64,000 nt of DNA from an uncultured Clostridia bacterium (GTDB taxonomy: Bacteria > Bacillota > Clostridia > TANB77 > CAG-508). The notes under the pieces are model-generated. The model did no database searches. It had not been told where the DNA came from and was given only the letters and a program-made list of their open reading frames with translations. A program made the position numbers and the translations under genes. Location of the stretch: positions 33,223-97,222 of the forward strand of contig CAKPKQ010000002.1 of the NCBI GenBank assembly GCA_934167305.1. The letters are read 5' to 3'. Below are positions 25,718 to 34,639 of the stretch, piece after piece (position 1 is the first letter of the stretch; the number at the start of each line of letters is the position of its first letter).

Positions 25718-26615
25718 TTGTATTACCTCCTGTCTTTTTTAAGAATGCATCTTCTAATGATAATTTTTCTTCATTAACTTCATACACCTTAATATTATTT
25801 TCTACTAATGTTTTTACTATGTTTGGAACTTGCTCTCTTTCAGCTATTATAGTAAATTCTTCTTTTCCTTTTATTTCAGTTGGTACTGATATTATTTCTG
25901 CTATTTTTTCTGTATTATCTACTACTATTTTGTAGTGTGCTTCATTAGTAGTTCTTATTGCTGAAATATCGTTAGTTTCAATAATTTCTCCATTTTGAAT
26001 AATACAAACTTTGTTACATAGAGTTTCCATTTCTGCTAAGTTATGGCTTGAAATAAATATTGCCATTCCTTGTTTTGCTAAAACCTTTAAAAGGTCTCTC
26101 ATTTCTTTTATACCTTCTGGATCTAATCCATTTGTTGGTTCGTCTAAAACTAATAAATTTGGATTATGTAATATAGCTTGTGCTACACCTAATCTTTGCC
26201 TCATTCCTAGTGAATATTTAGATACTTTATCATTTATACGATTTTCTAATTTTACTAGCCTTACAATCTCCATTATTCTTTCTTTTGTAATGCCTTTATA
26301 CATATTTGCAACTAGTTTTAGGTTTTCATATCCTGTTAAATACATATACAAGTCTGGATTTTCAATAATTGCTCCTACTCTTCTTATAGCTTTAGTAAAG
26401 TCCTTTTTTATGTCATATCCATTTATATTAACCTCTCCACTTGTAATTCCTTGAAGGCCTAATATTAGTTTAATTGTTGTAGTTTTTCCTGCTCCGTTTG
26501 GTCCTATAAAGCCTAAAATATCACCTTCATTTACCTCTAAAGAAACCCCTTTTAAGATTTCTTTTTTACCTATTTTTTTATGTAGGTCTTTACATTTTAA
26601 TATTGTTTCTGTCAT
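25710..26615 (-). CDS. ABC transporter ATP-binding protein (exporter type)
   Basis: About 301 aa. Walker A is G-P-N-G-A-G-K-T-T, the Q-loop follows, the signature is Y-S-L-G-M-R-Q-R, Walker B is L-L-V-L-D-E-P-T-N-G-L-D-P and the switch His is in S-S-H-N. A C-terminal extension of about 70 residues is typical of NatA/BcrA-type ATPases. ATG 26615 (M-T-E-T-I-L-K) is chosen, with GGGAG ten bases upstream; the in-frame extension before it does not look like coding sequence of this family. Confidence 0.92.
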   Translation of the reverse strand: MTETILKCKDLHKKIGKKEILKGVSLEVNEGDILGFIGPNGAGKTTTIKLILGLQGITSGEVNINGYDIKKDFTKAIRRVGAIIENPDLYMYLTGYENLKLVANMYKGITKERIMEIVRLVKLENRINDKVSKYSLGMRQRLGVAQAILHNPNLLVLDEPTNGLDPEGIKEMRDLLKVLAKQGMAIFISSHNLAEMETLCNKVCIIQNGEIIETNDISAIRTTNEAHYKIVVDNTEKIAEIISVPTEIKGKEEFTIIAEREQVPNIVKTLVENNIKVYEVNEEKLSLEDAFLKKTGGNTID

Positions 26616-26777
26616 ATTAAAAAATCTCCCTTTCACTATTTTACAAGAACATTTTACCATTAGATTCTTAAGAAAACTAGTGGTATTTTATTAAAATTTT
26701 ATTAAGACTTTTTTATTCATAATACAAACCTTATGCGAATACAATTAAACAAAAGTATTCTTATGGGGGTTTTCTTT

Positions 26778-27038
26778 ATGATTGATGTTTCAATTGAGGA
26801 AAGAGCTATTACTTTAGCTCGTTATATTATAGATTCAAAAGATACAGTTAGAGGTGCAGCAAAGAAATTCGGTGTTAGTAAAAGCACAGTTCATAAAGAC
26901 GTTAGTGAAAGATTACTTAAGATAAACCCTAATTTAGCTCATCAAGTACGAGAAATATTAGACGAAAATAAAGCCGAAAGACATATTCGTGGTGGCATGG
27001 CAACTAAATTAAAATATAGTCATGAAAAAATCTCCTAG
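26778..27038 (+). CDS. spoIIID: Sporulation transcription factor SpoIIID
   Basis: 86-aa DNA-binding protein that modulates sigma-E genes in the mother cell. The helix-turn-helix is T-V-R-G-A-A-K-K-F-G-V-S-K-S-T-V-H-K-D-V, followed by I-N-P-N-L-A and R-H-I-R-G-G-M-A-T-K-L-K-Y, all close to the Bacillus protein. Start ATG 26778 has GGGGG eight bases upstream. Its stop codon lies inside the terminator stem. The sigma-E promoter expected upstream was not clear to me. Confidence 0.96.
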   Translation: MIDVSIEERAITLARYIIDSKDTVRGAAKKFGVSKSTVHKDVSERLLKINPNLAHQVREILDENKAERHIRGGMATKLKYSHEKIS

Positions 27039-27057
27039 CATTCTAGGAGATTTTTTT
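27029..27057. terminator. Bidirectional terminator overlapping the spoIIID stop
   Basis: AATCTCCTAG/CTAGGAGATT hairpin with a T7 tract. The spoIIID TAG (27036-27038) is part of the 5' arm. It also serves the converging zinc-ribbon gene. Confidence 0.88.
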
Positions 27058-27058
27058 A

Positions 27059-27226
27059 TTAGTTATTAAAGTTGTTGTTTCTTCTTTGTGCTTTTCTTGC
27101 TTTTCTGCACTCTGGGCATCTTTGAGGTTCATTTGTAAAACCTTTTTCAGCATAAAATTGTTGTTCACCTTCTGTGAAAACAAATTCAGCACCACAATCT
27201 TTACATGTTAAAGTTTTATCTGCCAT
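27059..27226 (-). CDS. Small zinc-ribbon protein (zf-trcl type), 55 aa
   Basis: Short gene: A-D-K-T-L-T-C-K-D-C-G-A-E-F-V-F, then E-G-E-Q-Q-F-Y-A-E-K-G-F, then R-C-P-E-C-R-K-A-R-K-A. The two CxxC knuckles and the G-E-Q-x-F-Y-x-E-K-G-F linker match the probable zinc-ribbon family zf-trcl, found in many Firmicutes; its function is unknown. The ATG follows AGGAGG. Convergent with spoIIID and sharing its terminator. Confidence 0.9.
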   Translation of the reverse strand: MADKTLTCKDCGAEFVFTEGEQQFYAEKGFTNEPQRCPECRKARKAQRRNNNFNN

Positions 27227-27533
27227 TTTAATTTCCTCCTTGTTAATTTTTGATATTTAATATTTTGACATATAAAACCTTTCTAATATCAATATCAAGA
27301 AGGAATAGTATTTACAAAATAATTAAATTCATTTAGACTTTTGCAAGCCATTTGTATTTTAGCATATAAGTAAAAATAAAACAAGTCAAAAATAATTTAA
27401 TGTATATTTTTTTTATATTTTTTTATACTAATATTATTTATATTTCAAGTTAACATTTACTTTTAAGTGTCTGTTAAGTTCTAAAATAAAATGCTATATA
27501 TTACTATAAATAAGGTTATGGAGGAGATTTACA

Positions 27534-27860
27534 ATGGCACTAGATTATAATATTATTGGTGAAAGATTAAAGAAAGCTAGAGTTGAAAAGAATATGACAC
27601 AAGAAAAATTAGCTGAGCAATTAGATGTTTCTGTTGCATTTTTAAGTAGAATTGAAAGAGGTAATTCACATATTAATTTAAAAAGATTAACTCAAATTTG
27701 TGAAATTTTAGGTGTTTCTGAAGGTTCTATATTAAATGGTGTTTCTAGTAATTCTGACAATTACTTAACTTCTGAATTTAATAATATTTTAAATTCAGTG
27801 TCTAGTGATAAACAAAAATTGATTTACAAAATTGCCAAAGTTATTAGTCAAGAAGAATAA
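27534..27860 (+). CDS. XRE-family transcriptional regulator, 108 aa
   Basis: N-terminal Cro/CI helix-turn-helix (about 8-62; M-T-Q-E-K-L-A-E-Q-L-D-V-S-V-A-F-L-S-R-I-E-R-G, a strong match to the family) and a short C-terminal helical tail of about 35 residues. The ATG follows GGAGG. The 308-bp gap upstream is very A/T rich with no gene or repeat visible. Its target is unknown; it lies before pflB but is closed by its own terminator. Confidence 0.88.
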   Translation: MALDYNIIGERLKKARVEKNMTQEKLAEQLDVSVAFLSRIERGNSHINLKRLTQICEILGVSEGSILNGVSSNSDNYLTSEFNNILNSVSSDKQKLIYKIAKVISQEE

Positions 27861-27883
27861 TTTTAAATTACTTTGCAAATACT

Positions 27884-27914
27884 AAACAGTGTATAACTAC
27901 ACTGTTTTTTTTTT
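27884..27914 (+). terminator. Terminator of the XRE regulator gene
   Basis: AAACAGTGTA/TACACTGTTT hairpin followed by a T10 tract, 23 bp after the stop codon. Confidence 0.92.
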
Positions 27915-27992
27915 GCAATGCAACAATGTTAAGTTACCTTTGACTGTGCATATTCTTATTACATTAATTTTTGCGATTTATGTAAAAAAATG

Positions 27993-28021
27993 TTGATAAA
28001 AACATTATTTTGTAATATAAT
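27993..28021 (+). promoter_or_regulatory. Sigma-A promoter of pflB-pflA
   Basis: TTGATA (27993-27998), a 17-bp spacer and TATAAT (28016-28021). The roughly 75-nt leader carries partial inverted repeats (GATTGA...TCAAT, ATCTT...AAGAT) that could be a regulator site or structured 5' end; I could not assign a Rex box. Confidence 0.72.
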
Positions 28022-28103
28022 AGATTGACTTCTATCTTGAAGTAAGATCAATAGTTTTGTTGTGTATAAATAAAAATTTTTATTTATTATAAGGAGGTAT
28101 TTT

Positions 28104-30347
28104 ATGGAATTTAAACAATGGGAAGGATTTAATAAACAAGGTGAATGGACTAAGGAAATAGATGTTAGAGGTTTCATTCAAGCAAACTACACACCTTATG
28201 AAGGAAATGATGATTTCTTGGTAGGTGCAACAGAAAAAACTCAAAAATTATGGAATAACGTTACAGACTTATACAAACAAGAAAGAGAAAATGGAGATGT
28301 TTTAGATGTTGATGTTAAAACTCCATCTGGAATAAATGCTTATGCCCCTGGCTATATAAATAAAGAACTAGAAGAAATTGTTGGTCTTCAAACAGATGCA
28401 CCTTTAAAAAGAGCAATTATGCCAAATGGTGGTATTAGAATAGTTGAAAAATCTTGTGAGAGCTACGGTTACAAAGTTGATGAAAATATCGAATATATTT
28501 ACCATAATTTAAGAAGAACTCACAATGATGGTGTTTTCGCAGTATATACACCAGAAATTAGAGCAGCTAGAAGTTCACACTTAATTACAGGTCTTCCTGA
28601 TGGATATGGTCGTGGAAGAATTATAGGTGATTACAGAAGAGTTGCTTTATATGGTGTTGATGCATTAATTAAAGAAAAACAAGAAGAGTTTTCTTTATTA
28701 GATTCTGATGAAATGACTGATGAATTAATTCGTCAAAGAGAAGAAATGCATGATCAAATTTTTGCATTAAATGAATTAAAAGCAATGGCTGCAAGTTATG
28801 GATATGATATTTCTGAGCCTGCAACAACTGCAAAGGAAGCTATTCAATGGTTATACTTTGGATATTTAGCTGCTGTTAAAGATCAAAATGGTGCAGCTAT
28901 GAGCTTAGGTAGAACATCTACATTCTTAGATATATATATTGAAAGAGATATGAAAAATGGTACTTTAACAGAAGAACAAGCTCAAGAATTAATTGACCAA
29001 TTTGTTATAAAATTAAGATTAGTTCGTTTCTTAAGAGCTCCTGAGTACAATGCTTTATTTACAGGTGATCCTGTTTGGGTAACTGAAAGCATTGGTGGTA
29101 TGGGTATTGATGGAAGAACATTAGTAACAAAGAACTCTTTTAGAATACTACACACACTTGAAAACTTAGGACCTGCTCCAGAGCCAAACTTAACTGTATT
29201 ATGGTCTAAGAATCTACCAGAAGGATTTAAAAAATTCTGTGCTGATATCTCTATAAAAACATCATCTATTCAATATGAAAATGATGACTTAATGAGAGTT
29301 ACTTTAGGTGATGATTATGGCATTGCATGCTGTGTATCTGCTATGAAAATAGGTAAACAAATGCAATTCTTTGGTGCAAGAGCAAACTTAGCTAAAGCAC
29401 TTCTATATGCTATCAACGGCGGTAGAGATGAAAAATCTGGAAAACAAGTTACTCCAGAATTTGCACCTATTACTTCAGAATATTTAGATTATGATGAAGT
29501 TATGAGAAAATTTGATAATATGATGGAATATTTAGCTAAAACATATATTAAAGCATTAAATATGATTCACTATATGCATGATAAATATTCTTATGAAGCA
29601 TTAGAAATGGCTTTACATGATAAAGAAAGAGACATTTTAAGAACAATGGCTTGTGGTATAGCTGGTTTATCAGTTGTTGCTGATTCTTTATCTGCAATAA
29701 AATATGCAAAAGTTAAAGTAATTAGAGATGAAACTGGATTAGCTGTTGATTATCAAGTTGAAGGCGATTTTCCTAAATACGGAAATGACGACGACAGAGT
29801 TGATGAAATTGCAGTTAATATAGTAAAATCATTTATGAAAAAATTAGAAAAACATCATACTTACAAAAATTCAAGAGCAACATTATCAATTTTAACTATT
29901 ACTTCAAATGTGGTATATGGTAAAAATACTGGTAATACTCCTGATGGAAGAAGAGACGGCGAACCATTTGGACCTGGTGCCAACCCATTACATGGTAGAG
30001 ATGTAAATGGAGCTTTAGCTGTTATGAATACAATTGCTAAACTTCCTTATGAATATTCTGAAGATGGTATTTCATATACATTTTCAATTACACCAGCAAC
30101 TCTTGGAAAAGATGAAGATTCAAAAATAAATAACTTAGTAAGTATGTTAGATGGCTTCTTTGTTCAAACAGGACATCATATAAATGTTAACGTATTTGAT
30201 AGAGATTTATTGCTTGATGCAATGGATCACCCTGAAAAATATCCACAATTAACAATTCGTGTTTCTGGATATGCTGTTAACTTTATAAAATTAACTAGAG
30301 AACAACAATTAGAAGTAATTCACAGAACAATACACGAGAAAATTTAG
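28104..30347 (+). CDS. pflB: Formate C-acetyltransferase (pyruvate formate-lyase)
   Basis: 747-aa glycyl-radical enzyme that converts pyruvate and CoA to acetyl-CoA and formate in anaerobic fermentation. The active-site Cys pair is in I-A-C-C-V-S-A-M, and the radical Gly is in the C-terminal R-V-S-G-Y-A-V-N-F. Length and the N-terminal W-x-G-F start are normal. The ATG follows AGGAGG. Followed 9 bp later by its activating enzyme. Confidence 0.97.
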   Translation: MEFKQWEGFNKQGEWTKEIDVRGFIQANYTPYEGNDDFLVGATEKTQKLWNNVTDLYKQERENGDVLDVDVKTPSGINAYAPGYINKELEEIVGLQTDAPLKRAIMPNGGIRIVEKSCESYGYKVDENIEYIYHNLRRTHNDGVFAVYTPEIRAARSSHLITGLPDGYGRGRIIGDYRRVALYGVDALIKEKQEEFSLLDSDEMTDELIRQREEMHDQIFALNELKAMAASYGYDISEPATTAKEAIQWLYFGYLAAVKDQNGAAMSLGRTSTFLDIYIERDMKNGTLTEEQAQELIDQFVIKLRLVRFLRAPEYNALFTGDPVWVTESIGGMGIDGRTLVTKNSFRILHTLENLGPAPEPNLTVLWSKNLPEGFKKFCADISIKTSSIQYENDDLMRVTLGDDYGIACCVSAMKIGKQMQFFGARANLAKALLYAINGGRDEKSGKQVTPEFAPITSEYLDYDEVMRKFDNMMEYLAKTYIKALNMIHYMHDKYSYEALEMALHDKERDILRTMACGIAGLSVVADSLSAIKYAKVKVIRDETGLAVDYQVEGDFPKYGNDDDRVDEIAVNIVKSFMKKLEKHHTYKNSRATLSILTITSNVVYGKNTGNTPDGRRDGEPFGPGANPLHGRDVNGALAVMNTIAKLPYEYSEDGISYTFSITPATLGKDEDSKINNLVSMLDGFFVQTGHHINVNVFDRDLLLDAMDHPEKYPQLTIRVSGYAVNFIKLTREQQLEVIHRTIHEKI

Positions 30348-30356
30348 GAGGAAATA

Positions 30357-31067
30357 ATGAAAGCAAGAATACACTCTTTTGAATCTTTTGGAACAGTTGA
30401 TGGACCTGGTATCAGGTTTGTAATCTTCATGCAAGGATGTAATTTGAGGTGTAAATTCTGCCAAAATAGAGATACTTGGGACGTATGCGGTGGTATGGAA
30501 TATACCGTTCCAGAATTGTTAGCCAAAATCGAAAGGTACAAAAGCTATTTTGTACCTTCTGGTGGAGGTGTTACAATTAGTGGTGGTGAGCCATTAGTTC
30601 AGCAAGATTTTTTAATAGAATTATTAACTGCTTTAAAAGCTGACGGAATTCATACTGCTATTGATACTGCTGGAAATTTTGATATAACAGATAAGGTAAA
30701 GCAAATAATTGACTTATCAAATTTATTTTTATTAGATATAAAGTGTATAAATGATGATATCTGCAAATATTTGACAAGTGTTTCTAACAAAAAAGAATTG
30801 GCCTTTGCGAAATATTTAAGTAGCATAAATAAACCAATGTGGATTAGACAAGTATTAGTTCCTGGAATTACAGATAAAGAAGAAGATTTACTTAAGTTAA
30901 AAGACTTTATACATAGCTTAAGTTCTGTTCAAAAAGTTGAAATTCTTCCTTATCATGATTTAGGACGTTTTAAATGGGAAGAATTAGGATTAAAATATGA
31001 GCTTGATGGGGTTCCTCCTGCTACTCCAGAGGACGTATCAAGAGCCAAAGATATATTAGGTTTGTAA
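30357..31067 (+). CDS. pflA: Pyruvate formate-lyase activating enzyme
   Basis: 236-aa radical-SAM protein that abstracts a hydrogen from the PflB glycine. The cluster motif is C-N-L-R-C-K-F-C, preceded by S-F-G-T-V-D-G-P-G-I-R. Further conserved runs are G-G-G-V-T-I-S-G-G-E-P and P-Y-H-D-L-G. Length typical. Confidence 0.97.
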   Translation: MKARIHSFESFGTVDGPGIRFVIFMQGCNLRCKFCQNRDTWDVCGGMEYTVPELLAKIERYKSYFVPSGGGVTISGGEPLVQQDFLIELLTALKADGIHTAIDTAGNFDITDKVKQIIDLSNLFLLDIKCINDDICKYLTSVSNKKELAFAKYLSSINKPMWIRQVLVPGITDKEEDLLKLKDFIHSLSSVQKVEILPYHDLGRFKWEELGLKYELDGVPPATPEDVSRAKDILGL

Positions 31068-31068
31068 A

Positions 31069-31107
31069 GAATAAAACTGAAGTGGCAAAGCCACTTCAGT
31101 TTTATTC
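31069..31107. terminator. Bidirectional terminator after pflA
   Basis: Perfect 18-bp stem (GAATAAAACTGAAGTGGC and complement) with an AAA loop. The converging metal-permease stop codon lies within it. Confidence 0.92.
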
Positions 31108-31944
31108 TTTTATTTTCTTTTTTAGTCCAAAAGTTATGAAATATATCAAACCTGATATTAGTACAATCATTGGGCCTGTTGGTATGTTCCAATAATATGA
31201 AATAATTAACCCTGTAACTCCTGAGAATAATGAAAATATTACAGCGAATAAATGGTATGTTCTCATATTTTTAGCTACATTTCTACTAGATGCCGCTGGT
31301 AATATAAGTAATGAATTTATTAATAAAATACCAATAAATCTAATTGAAATCATTACAATTATAGCAATTAAAACTGCAAACACATTGTCAATTGTTTTTG
31401 TATTTACTCCTCTACTTCTTGCTAATGTTGTGTTTATACTTGTTACATTTAATTTATTAAATGTAAAGTACCAAAATGCAATTACAGCAATAAACGCTAA
31501 AAATAGGTATAATATTTCTGTATTACTAATGCTTAATATATCTCCAACTAAATAGCTTGAATATTTATTAAAGTTTCCACTTTGTGCTAACATTGCAAGT
31601 CCCAGTGCTATTGCTATTGATGAAAATACACTTATTATTGTATCTGCTCCATAGTTTGTTTTATTTTTTACATAATTTAATAGCAATGCAAATATTACTG
31701 CAAATAATATCATTGATATATTCATATTTGATATTCCTAAAACCATTCCTAGTGCTATTCCTGTTAACGCTGAATGTCCTAGTGCATCTGAGAAAAATGC
31801 CATTTTGTTGTTTACTATCATAGTACCCAAAATAGCAAATACTGGTGTTACTAAAATAATTGCAATTAGTGCATTTTTCATAAATGCATAATCTATAAAT
31901 TCAAATGGTATTAGTGCTTCTAATATACTATATATTACTCCCAT
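31102..31944 (-). CDS. Zn/Mn-type ABC transporter permease
   Basis: 280-aa membrane protein of the ABC-3 (ZnuB/MntC/TroC) family with about eight membrane segments. Family marks are S-D-A-L-G-H-S-A-L-T-G-I-A-L-G and a conserved I-R-F-I-G-I-L-L-I-N-S-L-L-I-L-P-A-A-S-S-R segment. ATG 31944 is chosen because GAGGAG lies seven bases upstream. Last gene of the SBP-ATPase-permease operon. Zinc and manganese cannot be told apart by sequence alone. Confidence 0.9.
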   Translation of the reverse strand: MGVIYSILEALIPFEFIDYAFMKNALIAIILVTPVFAILGTMIVNNKMAFFSDALGHSALTGIALGMVLGISNMNISMILFAVIFALLLNYVKNKTNYGADTIISVFSSIAIALGLAMLAQSGNFNKYSSYLVGDILSISNTEILYLFLAFIAVIAFWYFTFNKLNVTSINTTLARSRGVNTKTIDNVFAVLIAIIVMISIRFIGILLINSLLILPAASSRNVAKNMRTYHLFAVIFSLFSGVTGLIISYYWNIPTGPMIVLISGLIYFITFGLKKKIKE

Positions 31945-31957
31945 TATATATCTCCTC

Positions 31958-32689
31958 TTATATTTCTCCAAAATAGCTTTTAAATTCTAAGCTTTCAAAT
32001 ACTTCTTCTGGTGTTCCCTCTTTTACAACCTGTTTGTCTAATAAAATTACTCTATCTGCATATTTTTTAACTAAATCTAAATCATGTGATACAAGTAAAA
32101 TTGACATATCATATTTTGTTTTTAATTCATTTACTAATTCATAAAAATCTCTTGTTCCATTTTTATCAATTCCTGATACTGGCTCATCTAGTATCAATAA
32201 ATTTGGTGTTGGTTTTGTTGCTATTGCAAGTAATACTCTTTGTAATTCCCCACCAGATAAATCTCCTATACTTTTATCTATTAATTTTTCTGCTCCAAAT
32301 ATTTTTAACTGTTCTTTTATTTCGCTATATATTTTCTTATCCTTTTTCAAAAATACTGGTACATGACAAATACATGATGCAAATAAATCATACACTGTTG
32401 TTGGCATATGTTTTTCTATATTTATAGTTTGTGGCACATACCCTATTTTTATTCTCTTTGCAATATTATCTTTCATATCTACAAAGCTTATATTTCCCGT
32501 ATGTTCTACTTCCCCTAAAATAGCTTTTAATAATGTAGATTTTCCTGCACCATTTCTTCCTATTATTACAGTTAACTCTCCACAATGTACATGAATATTT
32601 ACATTTTTTAATACTTGCTCTTTTCCAAATTTTACACTTATGTTATTTATTTTTGTGCAGTGTAAACCACATGCTCCTTTTCCACTCAT
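31958..32689 (-). CDS. Zn/Mn-type ABC transporter ATP-binding protein
   Basis: 243-aa ATPase: Walker A G-R-N-G-A-G-K-S-T, signature L-S-G-G-E-L-Q-R, Walker B L-L-I-L-D-E-P-V-S-G-I-D, switch V-S-H-D-L. The N-terminus has an added Cys/His cluster (G-A-C-G-L-H-C-T-K and V-H-C-G-E), as in clostridial ZnuC-like proteins, which might sense the metal. Middle gene of the importer operon. Confidence 0.92.
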   Translation of the reverse strand: MSGKGACGLHCTKINNISVKFGKEQVLKNVNIHVHCGELTVIIGRNGAGKSTLLKAILGEVEHTGNISFVDMKDNIAKRIKIGYVPQTINIEKHMPTTVYDLFASCICHVPVFLKKDKKIYSEIKEQLKIFGAEKLIDKSIGDLSGGELQRVLLAIATKPTPNLLILDEPVSGIDKNGTRDFYELVNELKTKYDMSILLVSHDLDLVKKYADRVILLDKQVVKEGTPEEVFESLEFKSYFGEI

Positions 32690-32703
32690 TTTCTACTCCT
32701 ATT

Positions 32704-33594
32704 CTACATCATAGATTCTAAAACTCCAAAATTTGCTTCTAACTTATCTATATATGCGTTATTATTTGTTTCACCTGTTAAGCCTGAATCTAGTTTATAT
32801 ATTTTTGCTCCCGTTTCATTTGCTAATGTTTCAGCATTTTTTATATTGTCATCTTTATCTACTACAATAATTTTTATATTTTCATCTTTCATTTTCGTAA
32901 TTAGATTTTTTAATGTTTCTGCTGACATTGTACTTTCTTCGTGATTTGTTTCAACTTGTGTTACTTGCATTTTAAGTTCTTTTAATAAATATTCTAGTCC
33001 TTCATTTAAGCAAATAGCCTTTGCTCCATTTAATTTTTGAAGTTCAGTTTCATATTTTTGTTTTTCTTGATTTATTTTCTGTAAATAAGTTTCACAATTT
33101 GCTTTATATATTTCAGCATTTTTATTGTCATATTCACATAACTTTTGGCATATTATTTCAACTTGCTTAATATAGTTTTCCAAACTTGTCCATATATGTG
33201 GATTTATTTCATTTTCATCTTGTATTCTATTTGAAATATTCATACTACTATCTATTACATTTAATTTTGGATATGCCGAAATTATTTTATTCATAAAGCT
33301 TTCTAAACCCAATCCGCTTTGAATGTATATATCAGCTTTTTCAACTTTTTTCATATCTGTTGTAGATATTGTATAGTCATGTAAGCAACCAACATTAGAT
33401 TCTGTCATGTTCACAACTTCCACACCTGGTACATTTTGTGTTATATTTGCTGTCATAATATAAATAGGATAAAATGATGTCACAATTTTTAGGTTTTCAT
33501 CTTCTACTACCTCTTTTTTATTAGATAATACCCAAACAGCTAGTCCTATTGCAAATATAATTATTAAAATAGCTATTAGAATTTTTTTATTCAA
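32704..33594 (-). CDS. Zn/Mn-type ABC transporter substrate-binding protein
   Basis: 296-aa protein with an uncleaved-anchor or signal-like N-terminus (about 4-24, no lipobox Cys) and the ZnuA fold. Predicted metal ligands are His in G-C-L-H-D-Y, His in N-P-H-I-W, His in E-T-N-H-E-E-S and Asp in V-D-K-D-D. There is no long His-rich loop. First gene of the importer operon; an A/T-rich palindromic stretch lies upstream (33610-33650), but I could not assign a Zur, Fur or MntR box. Confidence 0.9.
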   Translation of the reverse strand: MNKKILIAILIIIFAIGLAVWVLSNKKEVVEDENLKIVTSFYPIYIMTANITQNVPGVEVVNMTESNVGCLHDYTISTTDMKKVEKADIYIQSGLGLESFMNKIISAYPKLNVIDSSMNISNRIQDENEINPHIWTSLENYIKQVEIICQKLCEYDNKNAEIYKANCETYLQKINQEKQKYETELQKLNGAKAICLNEGLEYLLKELKMQVTQVETNHEESTMSAETLKNLITKMKDENIKIIVVDKDDNIKNAETLANETGAKIYKLDSGLTGETNNNAYIDKLEANFGVLESMM

Positions 33595-33675
33595 ATTTTT
33601 ACCTCTCTGTCTATTGATAATATGATATTATATTAACATATTATTACTTGTTTTTCAACACTCATTCAACAAAAG

Positions 33676-33695
33676 AAAAAGGCATGACCGCCTTT
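33676..33695 (-). terminator. Terminator of rpe
   Basis: Minus-strand AAAGGC...GCCTTT hairpin followed by TTCTTTT, overlapping the end of rpe. Confidence 0.7.
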
Positions 33696-34354
33696 TATTC
33701 TTTTAATTTATTTACAACTTCTTTATAATCTGTGGCCTTAATAATTGCACTTCCTGATACTAGTATATTAGCTCCTGCTTGTTTTACTATTTCAGCATTT
33801 TCTGTATTTATTCCTCCATCAACCTCAATATCAACTTCTAAATTGTTTTCATTAATATATTTTTTTAATTCTTTTATCTTTTCTATCGTATCTGGTAAAA
33901 GTTTTTGTCCACCTTCTCCAGGCTCAACTGTCATTACTAATACTAAATGTACAAATGGTAAATAATCATAAATATCTTCCACTTTTGTATTTGGCTTAAT
34001 TGAAATTCCAACTCTTATATTATTTTCATTTAATAATTTAATCCACTTAAATATTTCTTCTTTGTTTTTTGCTGCTTCTAAATGAAATGTCATAATATTT
34101 GGTTCAAATATAGCAAAGCTTTTTATATAGCTTTCTACATCTTCCACCATTAAATGAACATCTAATGGTAAATTTGAAATTTGATTTAAGTATTCGCTAA
34201 ATTCCAGCATTTTGTTAGTTGTGTCATTTTTTACAAACTTTCCATCCATTACATCTATATGAAAATAATTTACGCCAGCTGTTTCTAGATTGTATAATGT
34301 TTGAATTGCTTTATCATCTTTTACATTTAATATTGAAACTGATACTTCTACCAT
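33695..34354 (-). CDS. rpe: Ribulose-phosphate 3-epimerase
   Basis: 219-aa TIM-barrel enzyme interconverting ribulose-5-P and xylulose-5-P. Visible marks are F-H-I-D-V-M-D-G-K-F (metal ligand and active Asp), L-D-V-H-L-M-V-E, M-T-V-E-P-G-E-G-G-Q-K and the second catalytic Asp in E-V-D-G-G-I-N, then G-A-N-I-L-V-S-G-S-A. As in many Firmicutes it follows prpC-prkC-rsgA, but a 285-bp gap with an inverted-repeat element separates it from rsgA. Confidence 0.95.
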   Translation of the reverse strand: MVEVSVSILNVKDDKAIQTLYNLETAGVNYFHIDVMDGKFVKNDTTNKMLEFSEYLNQISNLPLDVHLMVEDVESYIKSFAIFEPNIMTFHLEAAKNKEEIFKWIKLLNENNIRVGISIKPNTKVEDIYDYLPFVHLVLVMTVEPGEGGQKLLPDTIEKIKELKKYINENNLEVDIEVDGGINTENAEIVKQAGANILVSGSAIIKATDYKEVVNKLKE

Positions 34355-34394
34355 TTTTCTTTACCTCTTATCTTATTATTAATTTTACATTTAT

Positions 34395-34604
34395 GATAGC
34401 AATATAATACTTTTCGTAGTGAATGCTGTGGGGACCGACAAGCTAGAAGATGTTGCTAAATTTTTTCAAATCATTATTAATGTTTGCAAAAAATTGTTGT
34501 TACATCTTCTTGCGTAGTTCAAATGGTTGTGTTAGAGCTTTAGCTCTTACAAACCATTATATGCAGAGCTGGGGATGAACGTAGAAAAGTATTATATTGC
34601 TATC
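34395..34604. repeat. 210-bp element with 21-bp terminal inverted repeats and two internal hairpins
   Basis: Perfect 21-bp ends: GATAGCAATATAATACTTTTC (34395-34415) written as its first 20 bases GATAGCAATATAATACTTTT plus C, and the complement at 34584-34604. Inside are two hairpins: AGAAGATGT/ACATCTTCT (34445-34510, extended by AAATTTTTT/AAAAAATT pairing) and AATGGTT/AACCATT (34522-34558, with TAGAGC/GCTCT at the tip). The whole could fold as a three-way junction. It fills the rsgA-rpe gap. No ORF, and no clear target-site duplication. Confidence 0.85.
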
Positions 34605-34639
34605 AATTACTTATACAATAATTTAATACTTTTTTGCCA

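Noticed and set aside
26733..26777. Longer SpoIIID with an extra N-terminus
   Set aside because: An in-frame ATG at 26733 exists, but the family start and the GGGGG site support 26778.
27227..27533. Hidden gene or RNA in the 307-bp gap before the XRE regulator
   Set aside because: Only A/T-rich sequence was seen, with no ORF of meaningful composition, strong hairpin or repeat. A promoter for the XRE gene must be here but no hexamer pair stands out.
28022..28100. Rex operator or riboswitch upstream of pflB
   Set aside because: Short inverted repeats exist but the Rex TTGTTAA half sites and any riboswitch core are absent.
33600..33660. Fur, Zur or MntR box upstream of the metal importer
   Set aside because: The A/T-rich palindromic stretch does not match a known box well enough; A/T bias alone makes such patterns likely.
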